From Aphelidium insulamus (taxonomy: Eukaryota; Aphelidiomycota; Aphelidea; Aphelidiaceae): 64,000 nucleotides of DNA. The notes beneath the pieces were generated by a model. That model saw nothing but the letters and a program-made list of their open reading frames with translations. It was not told the DNA's origin and searched no databases. Position 1 is the stretch's first letter. The number at the start of each line of letters is the position of its first letter. A program made the position numbers and the translations under genes. The stretch is from assembly GCA_036784855.1 (NCBI GenBank), contig JAZDSV010000001.1:791501-855500 (forward strand), given 5' to 3'. This document shows positions 23,998-35,797 of the stretch, one piece after another.

Positions 23998-25260
23998 CTA
24001 GATGTAGACGACAAGGGCAGCGGTAATTGCCAACATTGCCCCGGTAAACGTAGCAGACGAGGCAGTACCTGGCACGGTGCCGTACGGTGGCAGGACTGAG
24101 GGTTTCGAGTCGTAAGGTTCCAGGACTGTCGGATCGTCCTTGCTTGCACTGGCACTATCCCCTCGCTGCAGCATGCCCTGCGGTGCCGAGGCCTGTGCAA
24201 TACTCTTGTCGTCGCTGTTGCCAGATGCCTGCATAGCCGTAAGGAATGCTTCAATTGTGCCGGAGACGGACTCGAGCAGTGTCGTGGCGTAGTCCGCAGC
24301 CGCATCCGTGGCATCACCGCCAGTAGCGGACCACTTGGCGCCCGCCTCTGATTTCGCCGTGACATTCTCTCGATCCGACAAGTACTGCGCGGTGTCGCGC
24401 ACGGCCTGCACCCCGTTCGAAGCCGTTGATTTCGCCGCACTGTTCCCGCTGTGAATGTGCACTTTGAGGTGGGCTGCCAGATTGTCTAGCTGATCGCGAA
24501 ACACTTGCAGGCGGTGGTGCGCACTGCCGGTATCACGTTCCGCTTCATTGTCGCTCGGCTGCACTGTGCTGCGCTCCTCGGCCAGGTTTATGGCGCCTGC
24601 GGTCACATCAGCACATCAACCATTGTCAACCTGTTGTGACTTGCCCTTGACGTCAGAGAAGGCGCCAGACAGTCGGGACGTGAGTGCATGGGCAAACCCA
24701 GTAAAAGAGTCTTGGATGCCTTGCGCATCGACGTTGGCCAGGTCAAAGGTGGAAAAGAAGGAGTCGCCCGAGTCGGAATCATCGTCGCCACCGTCCTTGT
24801 CCACGATGCTGATTGTACTGTTCTGGTTAGTTGTCGTGTTGTTACCGTTCGTGGTGCTGATGGTCGAGTTTTGCTGCACAGTTGAAGTAGTTGCATTCTG
24901 CTGCACCGACCAGCCAGAGTTGTCGGCGGTGGCGGTGATATTGGTTGATGTCGAAGTACTGCTGCTGCTACTGCTGTTGCTTGAAACCTCGTCGCTGTAG
25001 AGGAGTGAGCGCGGTGCCGCTTCACGCTGGTCGTGATCAGTACAACAGTTTTGCACACGGTCGACAAAGTTTTGAACCGCGGTGCGCGAGTCGGCACTGG
25101 CGTCGTACAATGTGTCGGTGAGGGCGCGATCCAGCCGCGCCAGTCGGTCCTTCATTGCTTGCCATTTGTCATGCATCCAATCGCCGGCGGAGGATCCATG
25201 CGTGACGGTAGCAGCGACAGACAGCACGAAGACGGCCGCCGTAGCCGCAGATAATCTCAT
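23998..25260 (-). CDS. Secreted, probably GPI-anchored glycoprotein, unrecognised
   Basis: Two exons (25260-24645 and 24596-23998) give 404 residues. The join uses a GC donor (AGG/GCAAGT) with a 48-nt intron; any GT alternative would be 24 nt or break frame. Features are a clear signal peptide (MRLSAATAAVFVLSVAATVTHG), an amphipathic region, and a Ser/Thr/Asn-rich middle with many N-glycosylation sequons (for example NIT, NAT, NST). A second helical region follows, and the protein ends in a hydrophobic C-terminus (GAMLAITAALVVYI) after small residues, a typical GPI-attachment signal. It is probably a cell-wall or surface protein. No homologue is recognised. Confidence 0.7.
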
Positions 25261-26082
25261 CGTAACTGTGACCGTTGAACGATGAGGAAGCAGACGTGCG
25301 TGTATATATGTCCGTGCCGCGTCGACTGTGCCGATCGGGGATGCGCGGCGTGTCTGTCGGTCGGTCGGCCATCTGTTTGCATTGCGCTCAAGTACATATA
25401 ATATGTGTATATGCTGTAATACGTGCCGGTTTTTCGAATTTTACTGCGTTGTTGTGCCGCCAGATTTTTCGGGGTGTCAGTTTCGGTCATTCAACACGTT
25501 GCGGTTGCGGTTTCGGTTTCCTTCAGATATTCGGTACTTCGGTTTCGGCTCTCAAGTTCAGCGTCAGAGGCGTCGCGGTAAAGGTCCGCCCCGTCCAGCT
25601 CCATTACAACAACAACAACACTAGTCACATGACTGTTACGACTCGCCAAGAACAATCACAACACTGCGCGCAACAATTGATACGCCCCGACTGTGCGCCG
25701 TCACTGTTCGGTGGTTTACTCCGTATGGGGTCCATCATACCTGTGTGCCGATTGTGTGTCCGATCACTATAACGTCATGACCGACCGGTTAGATACGTTT
25801 AATGAATAAATCAATCAATGTAATACATGCTGTGTATATATATATATATATATATATGCTGTATATAATATATACATGTGCAAGTGTGTTGCGCTTGTTG
25901 TGTAAGAAGACAGGCAGACAACTATTTATCCAGGAGAGCAATTGATGAATTGGACGCGTCGAGACGGCTTGCGGTGAGTGTCAGTGGCGTCTCGGCGTGC
26001 GTGCAGTCCGCCACCTGACCTCTGCAGCAGTGCAGGTGTGCCGCGCGTGCCACCAACCCGGCTTCGTGTCACTCGCGCTGCA
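25261..26082. other. Intergenic, with a (TA)n tract at 25834-25857
   Basis: Divergent promoter space between the GPI-protein gene (minus) and the next plus-strand gene. A 165-codon frame crosses part of it but lacks an ATG start and any protein resemblance. A pyrimidine-rich stretch with repeated CGGTTTCGG-like words lies near 25480-25560. Confidence 0.5.
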
Positions 26083-26728
26083 ATGTCCACACCAAAGCAA
26101 TGCAACGCCGACACTGACCCTATTGATGACGCGTCTCAGCCACTGCTCGCAGTCAACTGGGACCTGTTGGCATTGAGCGCCAGTGAGGGCATTGCCCAGG
26201 GTGTGTGCGGATCGTAAAGTCTTACAGCTACATAGCTACATATGTGTGACACAACACTGACTGACACGCCGAGAGACAGAGGTGAGGCGTTGCAGGCGAC
26301 TGAGGCGACGCCGCACAGCAAAGGCAGGCATTAATGCTTCAGCTGTAATCGACGCGGCATCAAGCAGCTGTGCGGCCACTCGCGGCACGGATTATGCAGC
26401 CACCGACCGTGACAGCCATGATATGAAGTCGAGGTGTGATGCGCAATACGACACCTACTCGTTGCCAAAACAGTCGCCCGCCACGAGCAGCGCATCTGCA
26501 CTGGCGCTCATTGACGGCTCTGACGGGCATGGCACGGACACTGACAGTGTCGACACCACCCCGAGTACAGGCGAATGCACTGTGGAGGATGCAAATATTG
26601 ATAACGATGAGGTGTGGCGGCGATTGCGCGAACTGGAGCAGCAAGTCGGCCAGTTGCGTGCGGCTCAGCATTGCAGCAATTTGCCGCCAGCGACATTGAA
26701 GCGCGCACGCAGATGCAACTCTCTATAA
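26083..26728 (+). CDS. Hypothetical protein with basic cluster and C-terminal coiled coil
   Basis: Exons 26083-26200 and 26280-26728 give 188 residues. After an acidic start, residues about 40-55 form a dense basic run (RRCRRLRRRRTAKAG). The middle is Ser/Thr/Asp-rich, and the end contains a leucine-heptad helix (VWRRLRELEQQVGQLRAAQH). This would fit a nuclear protein, but no family is recognised. It converges on the bHLH gene with 69 bp between the stop codons. Confidence 0.5.
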
Positions 26729-26797
26729 AAACAGCAGCACACAGCCACAGCACAACGATAAATGTCTATAGATACTGTACTGGTGCCGCTGCTCGGT

Positions 26798-28062
26798 TCA
26801 CCTGGTGGCGCGGTCCAATTGGGCGCGTAGTTTGCGCACTTGCTCTTCCAGCGCGCGCTTCTCGCTATTTTGTGCGCAAATGTGCTCATAGCCTGATTTT
26901 TACATTAAGACAGATAATTTGTGATATTATAGCCCATATACGATATACAGCACTTGTGTAATACACAAACCATTTGTACAACACAGCACAACTACGCACA
27001 CTTTTGCAGCAGGTGCAGCTTAGTGGGAACCTTTTCCGTAACGTTTGGCAGCACGCCGGCCAGCGACTCGAAGCACTTTTTGATGGAGTCGCGTCGACGC
27101 TGCTCCGACAGTTTGTGATGCGATTTGCGCATATCTGAACTGGCATCGCTGTAACCATCGGCCGCGGTATCTCCTGCCGTGGCTGCTGTGGCAGCAGGCG
27201 CGGCAGTTTCCATCGCCGTGTCAGTGTTGATCTCTTCAGCGAACGGGGAGTGACGACGGCGACCGCTACTGCTGCTGCCACGTCGACTACTGCTGGCACT
27301 TGGCCGCGCTTCCTGTGCACGTGATGAGTTGTCGGTAATCATGTTGATGGAGCTGCCACTGGCGCCCATGCGCATCAGAGCGCCCGGGGTGAGCGGCTGG
27401 TGTTGGGAGCGGTGTCCGCGTCGCATCGAATCGGCCACTCGAGCGTCTCGCTTCTGATTGCCAAATGCCTGCCCACCGCCACTAATCTCCCCACCGCCAC
27501 CCAATGTGGGCATGGCAAGCTCGGCCGCCGCAGCCGCATGCAGTGCCAATGCCGCGCGTCCCGCCGCCAACGCCGGCGATCGCAACAAATTCAACTCGCT
27601 CATCGACACCGCCGCACTCCGGGTCCCGTCGCCGCGCAGTGCCGGCGACGGACTGAGTGACGGCGGGAAGAGCGGGGTCAGCAGTAGCAGCTCGTCATCG
27701 TCGACGTCGGCATCGCCAGCGGCGTCCATGCCCGCGATGCCCGCGTTGACAATGGAGGCGCGGCTCGAGGTGCACGACAGGGCGGGCGAGCGCTGTTCAC
27801 TTAAATAGGCGGTGGAGGCGTCGGGGGCACGGCACTGCCACGGCAGCAGTGGCACACTGGGCGGCCGGTCGCCGGTCCACGGCGGGGACTTGTTGACCAG
27901 CGTCGTTGCGGCGCCGCGCACGCCACCTATCGCCGCCGCATCCACCCCGCCATCCAACATACTACCAGCGTCCACACCGTCCGCACCGTCACCACACTGC
28001 TGCTGCAGCTGCACCGCCCGGTCACCGTGGATAAACTGCGCAAAGAGCGCGTCGTTGTCCAT
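26798..28062 (-). CDS. bHLH leucine-zipper transcription factor
   Basis: Exons 28062-27000 and 26892-26798 give 385 residues. The DNA-binding region is at the C-terminus: basic region RKSHHKLSEQRRRDSIKK, helix 1 CFESLAGVLPNV, loop EKVPTK, helix 2 LHLLQKCYEHI across the splice junction, then a short zipper (EKRALEEQVRKLRAQL). The His-Glu-Arg pattern (HxxxEQRRR) is that of E-box (CACGTG) binders of the USF/MAX/fungal Ino4-Cbf1 group. The long N-terminal part is low complexity with Ala/Gly/Ser runs and an Asp patch (DVDDDELLLL) that could activate transcription. The exact target is unknown. Confidence 0.9.
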
Positions 28063-29155
28063 TCGCGCACGCCGAACGCGCTTCGAGTGTGAATTACAAG
28101 AATATTATTTTTGGCGTCTCCGATCTGGTGACTGTGCGTCGCTGTATTGAGCTTGGCTATATAGATTTTTTGTGCATATTAAGTGTGTATAACAGTAATA
28201 AGTGTGTATAACAGTTGTGCCCAGCAAACTTTCACATTCTAGTCCAATCCTTAGTAAAAAACAGCTCGCACTGTTTGGTTTTTGTTGAATAAGCCCGGCA
28301 TTCCCATCCTTGTGAGAGATAAGTCTGCATTGAGAAATTTTGGGATTGCTCCCAGGTGAACGTTTGCTACTCTTTCTTTTCCTTGTGTCGACGGAGAACA
28401 GGGTGTGAAAGCTGCACTGGTCCACTGTGAGGCGGCCATGAATGTTTGCGTGAATGTCAGTGGTGATAGCAGGAGCATTGTGGTGGTGAAAATTGGTGCC
28501 GAATCAAGTCGAACAAGCAGGTATTGACTCACAAGCCCACTAGCCGCTTGTGGCCGGACTGTTTCCCTGCTAGGTGCTGAGGTGGCTGCAGGGCTGCAAT
28601 CCTTAGTCCTTTCATTAGGACTTAGTCCATTCTTAGTCCATTGCATTTCATTCATCTAGTCAAGTCCAGTCCTTTCATTAGGTGAATTTGCTAAATGACT
28701 CGCCAGGTGTATGCCACTTCATGCATAGGCAATCCAAGGATGATCACATGTCGGCAATCAAAATGGCCGGGCAGCTTATTTATTCAACTTACCTTTGGTA
28801 TATTTATTATTAATATAAATAAATTAAATTTGAATATACTTGAATTATACTTGAATATATTTGAATTAAATTTGAATATACCTTTGGTATATTCAAATCC
28901 TGCAACCAGTGGAACGCACTGCCAAATCTCTTAATTAACAAAGTGGAGCAAGTGACGCGTGGAAGCTGCGTTTCGCTGTGCTTGTAAATGTTCGGTCAAC
29001 TAGTATCAACCCAAAGGCGATCATCTTGAAATCGTTCATTCGTCAAAGGGTCAACTGTCTGATATTTGGTGTGATAGTACAAAAAGCACAATCACCACAA
29101 GTGAAGTGTATTGTGTGTTGTGTCAAGGTCGATTGAATAATTCTGTTCTCGTCAA
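28063..29155. other. 1.1-kb intergenic region, AT-rich, with short repeats
   Basis: Minus-strand frames at 28105-28655 have no recognisable domain. A 15-base direct repeat (AGTCCTTTCATTAGG) occurs at 28605-28619 and 28668-28682. An AT-rich stretch near 28790-28900 ends in a perfect palindrome (separate entry). This stretch contains the promoter of the bHLH gene and the 3' end of coatomer alpha. Confidence 0.5.
28870..28898. repeat. Perfect 13-bp inverted repeat with 3-base loop
   Basis: Arms 28870-28882 and 28886-28898 are exact complements (ATTTGAATATACC and its complement) around TTT. The surrounding DNA contains further TTGAATATA words, so the palindrome may come from local repeat expansion. 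Confidence 0.85.
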
Positions 29156-32100
29156 CTATCTCGCGGCGCCATCCGCCATCCATCGCATGCCGCTGGTGCC
29201 CGTCACTCCCACCTTGGCCACTTTGCACACAATGCAAACAATGCCGGCGTGCTGCGGTTTGTACGAAGCCTGGCAGAAAGGGCAAGTCAGCGCCTGACTG
29301 CCCTTGTAGATCGGAGTAAACGATGCCGCACACAACACAAATGGATTCAGCGGGTCGTACTCAAGCGCCACCTCATCGCGGGGCGAACCCTCCACCAGAG
29401 ACTGGATCTTGCGCGCCTGTAATACATATAGTTAGCTATTCCATTAATGATTGTTCGCGTGTACAGACATACCTGCTGTGCAATTTGCGGTGTGGGTCCC
29501 AGTTCCAACAGTCGACGCACAAAGGAACTTGTCGTCTGGAAACACTTCAACTTGAACGCTTGCGCCATGGCCACGCGCAGACTGAGCACGGAATGCACGG
29601 CTTGCAAACGGCAGTGCGTAAAATACGCTGCTAGTTCCACTCCGCGTTTTTGGTCAGCCGGCGAGTCTGTTGGCAATTCCTTGCGTGCCAACTCCAACTG
29701 CATGCCGAGAATGTACTCGCGCGCCACCTCCGTCAACTGCTTGATCTCGTCCACTTCGGACCGCTTGTCCACCACAATAAACAGCGACAGGTGCAAGATG
29801 CGCGTGAATAACTCGAGCGCTTCGGCGAATTTGCCGGCGGTGGTAGCCTGGTACGCGACCTGCAGCACATCGATGATAGACTGGAATGAGAACGGCAGTG
29901 CGGGGAGCACACGTCGAGAGTCCACACCGTCGGCCCAGTTGCGGTGCAGCGCAGTCTGCATCGCCACCGAGCCAGGTCCACCGCCTACAGTGGACAGAGT
30001 GGCCCGCGAGGACTTGTACACGGCCATAAACAGCGCCTTGAGCGGGGCAAAGTTGCAGATGCCCGCCTGGCGACTGTAGAGCTGCATGGCCGATTCAAAC
30101 TGGCCGGCCGCCACGTGATCCACGGCCAGCTGACTGTTGCGTGCCCACCACTCTGAAGGCCGCACGCCAGGCGAGGGTACCACAAAAGTGGAAGTCGCTG
30201 CAGCACTGTCGGCACCAACATTCGCATCGGCAATCGCCGCAGCCAAATCATCGTCAATGTCCCAGCCGCCGTCCTCGTCGCCGGCAGCAGCAGCCTCACT
30301 CATGACAGCACCTTTGCTAGCCGCGACTCTGCCCGGAGATGACAGCTCCGGGATATCGTCGTCCATTCCCCAGTCGCCGCCAATTTCTGCATCGTCGCTC
30401 ATGACAGGCGCGGCAACTACAGCCACAGCGGTAGCGACGTTAGCGACGTTAGCGGCGGCGCCACCCAAAAAGGCGCCCGACTCAAATATGCCGCGGGAAA
30501 CCGTCAGCTGCGGCCAATTCTGATCGGCGTTCTTGCAAAGAGGGCGCGGCGGTACAAGTAAGCAGCTACTAGCCAGCAGCGGGTCAACCTCTTCCGCGGA
30601 CTTGCCACTTGCAGTCAGTATGCTCTCGGCCAGTTCCGTCATTCCGTGGCGCTTGGCCATCGCATAGGCAAGCGGTGCTGCACCATTACATAAGTAACTG
30701 GTAAACAAGTGCGCGACAACCAACCTTGACCGGAAGAGTGCAGTACCTTGACCTGCTCCTCCACGTCGCCGAGGTATAGAGCGTTATGAAACTGCGAGAC
30801 CGTGTCGCTGCGCAGCTCCGCAATCTTCATCATTTTGCGCAGCTTGTCAGTACTGCCAGTAATCAAGTACAAGAAGGACAGCTTTTCGAAGGCCTTGATG
30901 CGCTGATACGCGGTCTCCACAATCTGCTGGTTGCCTTGCTTGAGCGCAATTGCGGCCAGCTGCGCCCAACACTCATCTTGGTCCAGCTCCTTGGCCGTCT
31001 CCAGCGCAACCTCCATATTGGCGCACTCTAGCGACAAATCAAATCGAGTGCGGCAATCGCGCACAAAGTGCAGTGCCACCTAGATATTATGTTATCTTAA
31101 CCTAGAAATTTCTTAATTGAACCTACCTCTGGGTAACCTTTGTCACGAAGATAGGCAATGATAGACTGGCCGACTAGGTTCGAGTTGCGAATAATGTGCA
31201 ACACCTCGTCATAGTTGCGCTTGACCAGCGCCAACTTGAAACGGTACTCGGTCGGCTCAATCATCAGGACACGCACTTTGCCGTCGCGGTCCAGACAGTA
31301 CAAGTTGTTGCCGTGCGACCTAGTCAGGTACATTGTCTGCTGCAGCGTGCGAATGATTCCGTTATCGCTGCGAATTAATTAAATTAATTTTAGCGGCACA
31401 ATATGGACTGGATTCATGTGCACCTACCCCTGAGGCAAGGCATATTTGATATGGTTCAGCGTAGAGTAGACAAAGACTCCGCATTGATCCCACACACCAC
31501 TCTTGATGCGGATAGTCTCGTGAATGATGGCCAGTTGGTCCAACTTCTTGTTGGCAAATATAAGCACATGCTTGCCCATAAGCGCCACAGTTTCTCCATC
31601 AGCTGACCACTGGACGGCCTTGATAAATGCGGTGGTCTGCATCTCGGCTACTTGCGCCTCCTGCTGCAGATCAAACAGGATGACAGACGTTTGAGTGGTC
31701 ATGAGCAGCATTCCAGTTCCGGCAAAGAAAATGTCCACAACGGGCGATGGCAGGCTGATGGTGCGCGCCGTATCCTTGTCCAGCGTACGTACCACCAGTT
31801 GCTATACATGGCATTACATACACTTAAATTGACGAAAATACCATAAACAAACCTGGACAGACTGGTGCAGTAGAGCATAGCGATTGCGCGCCACAAAAAC
31901 TGCCGAATTGGCGGCAGCACTGACACAATCTTTGGAAGCATCTCGCGGATCGGTCACCTTGGCAAAGTCCTTTGGCAGCGAATACATTTCATACTGGCCA
32001 CCGTCCGTTGGCTGCATGAAAATTAGCGTACGAAACAATCGGATGCAATCAGCATCACGTACTCGGGTGAGCAAGATGGAATTCTCTGCGGGATTGTACG

Positions 32101-33486
32101 ACAACGATCGCGGCTGATTATTGAGACCGGTGGAGCGTCGAATAACAATAATCGAGTTTTCAGTACCCGTGGTAAAGTCAAAATGGCGCAAATGCTGGTC
32201 CTTTACATAGAACAGAGAATTCTGATGGATGCAAAATGCAGGTCGCTCTCGCTCCAGCTTGAACACGATCAAACCGCTGTCATGACCTGTGCAGATCAGT
32301 AAAATGAACAATACATCAAGTTTCAAAAACGCACCTGCTGCCAGCAAGTTCAACTCTGGATGTGCCGCCAGTATCCAGAAACGATCAGTGTCACGGCGGA
32401 ATGTGTGCACGGCCGTGCGCTTGCTCATGTCCCACACTCGAATCGAGCGATCCTCTGAATTGCTGAGAATCAACTCTTGCCTTGGATGGAATATGGCGCA
32501 CGACACATTGTTGTAGTGTCCGCGGCACGTGTCAACCTCCCAGGCCTTTGATTCTAACACACAAAGTGAGAAAAAGTAATGTAACGAACGCCATGTACCA
32601 TTCATGCGCCACAGCTTAACTTGGCGGTCATCGCCACCAGACACAATGAGCGGCAGGTTGGGATGGAACGAGACCCAGTTGACACCGCGCTCATGACCCT
32701 CAAGCACATACTTAACCAACACATCCGTATTGGCAAACAGCTCCGACTGATTATTGCTCGACAGACGACTACTCATCGACTGGATATCCTCGGGAAAAGT
32801 ATTCTGCGGCGAGGTATTCTTTTTGCGCAAGCCTAACAAGAGTCAACATATATATATGTAATGTCTATACACATCACTAGCCTGTAATGTCCCAGACGCG
32901 CACAGTCTGGTCCAGCGAGGCAGAGACCAGCAGGTCCTCCTTGGGGTGGAATTGGGCACACATTACGTAGTGATTGTGTCCAGTCAGGATGGAGATGCAC
33001 TGACGGGACTGCCAGTTCCAGATACGAATAGTCTGGTCATCCGAGCAGGACACAATCCACGGGTACTCGTGATGGAATGACACCGTGCGTATGTAGTCCA
33101 GGTGGCCAGTGAGGGTGAAGAGGCACTTGCGCTGCTTGTAGTTCCACACTTTGATCTTGTAGTCGTCGCCGCCAGACACGAATAGCGGCTGGGTGGGATG
33201 AAACGCCACACCACGCACAGGTCCTGTCAGTGCAGTGTCAGCAGGTGTGCATGCATGCTAGTGTCAAAGATGTAGCTGCATAGGCACACCGCCCACTCGC
33301 AGCAGGATATACACTGTAGAATACTCACGCACCGTCATGCTCCTCAAACTTTTCAATCAGGGTACCCATGCGGTAGTCCCACAGCTGCACACAGCCATTG
33401 TGCAGCGAGGACAGGAGCCACGGGCGCTTGGGGTGGAAGGAGATGCCTTTGACCCGGTTGGAGCGGCTCTCGAACTTGATGAGCAT
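29156..33486 (-). CDS. Coatomer subunit alpha (COPA/Ret1), COPI coat
   Basis: Ten exons (33486-33333, 33223-32882, 32832-32599, 32553-32335, 32286-31853, 31801-31428, 31367-31127, 31079-30725, 30677-29473, 29416-29156) give 1272 residues; human COPA has 1224. The N-terminal WD40 propeller begins [19 protein letters not shown] and contains repeats such as [17 protein letters not shown] second propeller, the alpha-solenoid ([25 protein letters not shown]) and the COPI C-terminal domain ([14 protein letters not shown], then CPFC and CIVC) follow. An acidic, Ala-rich insert lies before the C-terminal domain. The protein recognises KKXX cargo for Golgi-to-ER transport. Intron 2 has a GC donor (CAG/GCTAGT at 32881). 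Confidence 0.97.
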
Positions 33487-33596
33487 TTTCAGCGGCGCTT
33501 CAGACGGCTCAGTGTGATTGACGGTTTATTTCACTCAAATGGAGGCGCTTTGTTGACCTGCTGTAATCTTTGCACATTGTATGTGTAAATAAATAT

Positions 33597-33740
33597 TATT
33601 ACAGCGATGCTTGTCTTCAAGTACATATTCGGGTAGCATTAGTGTGTATGTAATATATATAGTGTGTATGTATACATATATAGTATTACAGCGATGTATG
33701 TCTTCAAGTGCATATTCAGTTAGCATTATTGTGTATGTAA
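33597..33740. repeat. Two diverged 57-bp direct copies, period 87 bp
   Basis: 33597-33653 and 33684-33740 share TATTACAGCGATG, GTCTTCAAGT and CATATTC blocks with scattered substitutions; the 30 bases between them are TA/TG-rich. They lie upstream of the coatomer alpha gene, in the 33487-34163 intergenic region, where I see nothing else. Confidence 0.8.
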
Positions 33741-34163
33741 CAGTTCAGATACAGATAGCTCTACATTCTTGCAGCTCTATGTACACATTATCTGAAACTA
33801 TCAAAGTCCCATTGTAGTCCCATCCTCAGAGCTAGATGTGCGTACATGAGCTCCCATATGTACGCACATATGCTCACACATTGCATTCTGCTATGCGGCT
33901 GGCAATCAATCTATTTGACGTTCGTCTGATACGCTGTCAATTAACGGTTCGGTTGTTTATTATCTTCCGCAATCGCTGGATAGGTTATATGTAGCTTGTA
34001 ATGTTTTCATATTTGTGACTTGAAATGCCCACAACTTCATGTGGTCATTTAAACGTGGCGGCACATGGAATATGAGACGGCTATGGCATGGCCGCGCGGC
34101 AGTAATTTTTGATACTATACATATGTACTTCAATGATTCCCCTCTCCTTCACATGCAATCAGA

Positions 34164-34907
34164 ATGCACCTGCTGGTAACCGATTTGCTGCGCCGCGACA
34201 TTGAGCGGCACAATGCGGCCAGTGTGAATGGTTCCGCCAGCGCCGCCACCACCACTACCACTGTCGACATTGTATCCGTGGAGCATATCGACAGCACGAC
34301 TGGGCAGAGGTGCCACGTGGATGTGGTGGAGTGGACATCACTTCGACGCCTACTCCTCCGTCTCGCCGGCCAGACCACAAGCATATCAGACACATCGGCA
34401 CCGCGTGATGGCCATGGCCTGCAACGCCTCCTGCACAACTACGGCACCCGCATCATATACCCCCTGTCACTCTGTGCGCACAAGGAGAAGCGTGAAAGGT
34501 CGGCCTCCCTGGACCGCCGGCTGACTAGGATCCGTGCCGACCTGCAGAACCGCGAATACTCGCGCATGGTACACGGCGACAATAACGCAGCAGAGTCATT
34601 CTTGGCGGCGGCACTGGCACGCACCGGCGATCAGCCAGGAGATGTGGATGCTGAGCGAGAGGCGCGGCAGCTCTTGGTGATGGCGGCCAATATTATACTG
34701 AGTGTCATTGGAGTGGTGACGGCCGTCATGTACTGCGGTCGGCAGATAAGTTCCAGCGATTCGGTGGTGGCTCTGTGCGCACTGGCCTCGGCCTTGATAG
34801 TTGCCGTGGCGGAGGGTTCCATATACACACTGGCCATGCGCCGGCAGAGCGCCCTCACCCGGCAACCTGCGTTGGACGGTCCCGCTGTGCACATGAAAGT
34901 TGATTAA
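34164..34907 (+). CDS. VMA12/TMEM199-type V-ATPase assembly factor
   Basis: A single exon gives 247 residues. The family signature is in the second half: RADLQNREYSRMVHG, then two membrane helices (about residues 172-192, LLVMAANIILSVIGVVTAVM, and about 198-220, VALCALASALIVAVAEGSIY) and a short basic tail. VMA12/Vph2 and human TMEM199 sit in the ER membrane and assemble the Vo sector of the vacuolar ATPase. The N-terminal cytosolic part contains the helix LRRLLLRLAG and a Thr/Ala-rich insertion. Confidence 0.85.
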   Translation: MHLLVTDLLRRDIERHNAASVNGSASAATTTTTVDIVSVEHIDSTTGQRCHVDVVEWTSLRRLLLRLAGQTTSISDTSAPRDGHGLQRLLHNYGTRIIYPLSLCAHKEKRERSASLDRRLTRIRADLQNREYSRMVHGDNNAAESFLAAALARTGDQPGDVDAEREARQLLVMAANIILSVIGVVTAVMYCGRQISSSDSVVALCALASALIVAVAEGSIYTLAMRRQSALTRQPALDGPAVHMKVD

Positions 34908-35067
34908 TGGAATGTTATTGTATGGAATTGTAGTGCAGCTGTGCATGCAGCTGCTTATACGCAACTACTTGACAACTAATGACAACTAATTGACGAGAAG
35001 TGCTCAGCAAGACAGACAACTTTAACTCAGCATATCACATGTCTATAGCAGATTTGTAGTAGTCAAT

Positions 35068-35523
35068 TTAGTTGTCTTGGTCGTCAATGTCGTCGTACGC
35101 GTCGAGCCAGTCCTGCTTGCTGCTGGATGGAAGTGTCTCCAGGTAGGCGGTAAGCAGCTGGTTGAACGATTCAAGCGGCGTGTCGCGATCCACCTGCATC
35201 GAGTAGTGGTCCGTGTGCTCGTGAAGGATGACGGTGCCGGGTGGGACGCGTGTGCCGGCCTGCAGGCGGTAAACGCGTGGCTCTCCGCGGAACTGTCGCA
35301 GTATGGCCGCCATGTTGGGTCCGCTGGGGCGCAGTGACATGCCGTTGGGCGTGTGGAATGCGTCGCCGACGGGCATTGGGCGCACCAGTGCCGCGTCCGT
35401 GTGCGTGATCAGGTCAAATGATGTACGGCCGCGTGCCACCTGTGTTGCCTGGTCGCGTAGCCGGACCGGCAACCTGGCCTGGATGCGGAATAGCGTGATG
35501 GGCAGTGTGGTGAACCGTTGCAT
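35068..35523 (-). CDS. Tse2-like ADP-ribosyltransferase-fold protein (toxin-family resemblance)
   Basis: A single exon gives 151 residues from ATG 35523; an in-frame non-ATG extension upstream is not used. The pattern is that of a family of short fungal and bacterial proteins grouped with Pseudomonas Tse2: a start with LPITLFRIQARLP, then NGMSLRPSGPN, FRGEPRVYRLQAGT, then HEHTDHYSMQ and a helical end with SFNQLLTAYLETL. Family members have an ADP-ribosyltransferase-like fold; fungal functions are unknown. It lacks a signal peptide and introns, compatible with acquisition by transfer, but this is inference. The assignment is from remembered family pattern. Confidence 0.6.
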   Translation of the reverse strand: MQRFTTLPITLFRIQARLPVRLRDQATQVARGRTSFDLITHTDAALVRPMPVGDAFHTPNGMSLRPSGPNMAAILRQFRGEPRVYRLQAGTRVPPGTVILHEHTDHYSMQVDRDTPLESFNQLLTAYLETLPSSSKQDWLDAYDDIDDQDN

Positions 35524-35797
35524 GATTGCTGTTCGCTGTCTTTCTGTCCAATATAAAGTCTGTCTATTACAGTTGAATACATTCAACGATATGCAATTCA
35601 CTTATTCATTGACACATTCACTATCACCACGCGGTGCTGCCTTGCGTAGACACCTCTCTGGCAATTAGGCGGCCAATTGCAGCAGAGACACGTGACCCAG
35701 CCAACCAATCAGCATGGACACCGAGTGACCAAACAGCGCGCGCCACACGCAGCGACAAACAGCGCAACCACCACCACCACCACAGCTACAGTGCCAC

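Noticed and set aside
24548..25000. 150-codon plus-strand frame
   Set aside because: It is antisense to the GPI-protein gene; its Leu/Val-rich and Ser-rich peptide is the complement of the low-complexity coding sequence.
25275..25772. 165-codon plus-strand frame
   Set aside because: It has no ATG start and no recognisable motif, and lies in the divergent promoter region between two genes.
28251..28655. 134-codon minus-strand frame
   Set aside because: No domain, no splice-consistent continuation and atypical composition for the coding regions here; random frame more likely, although a decayed element cannot be excluded.
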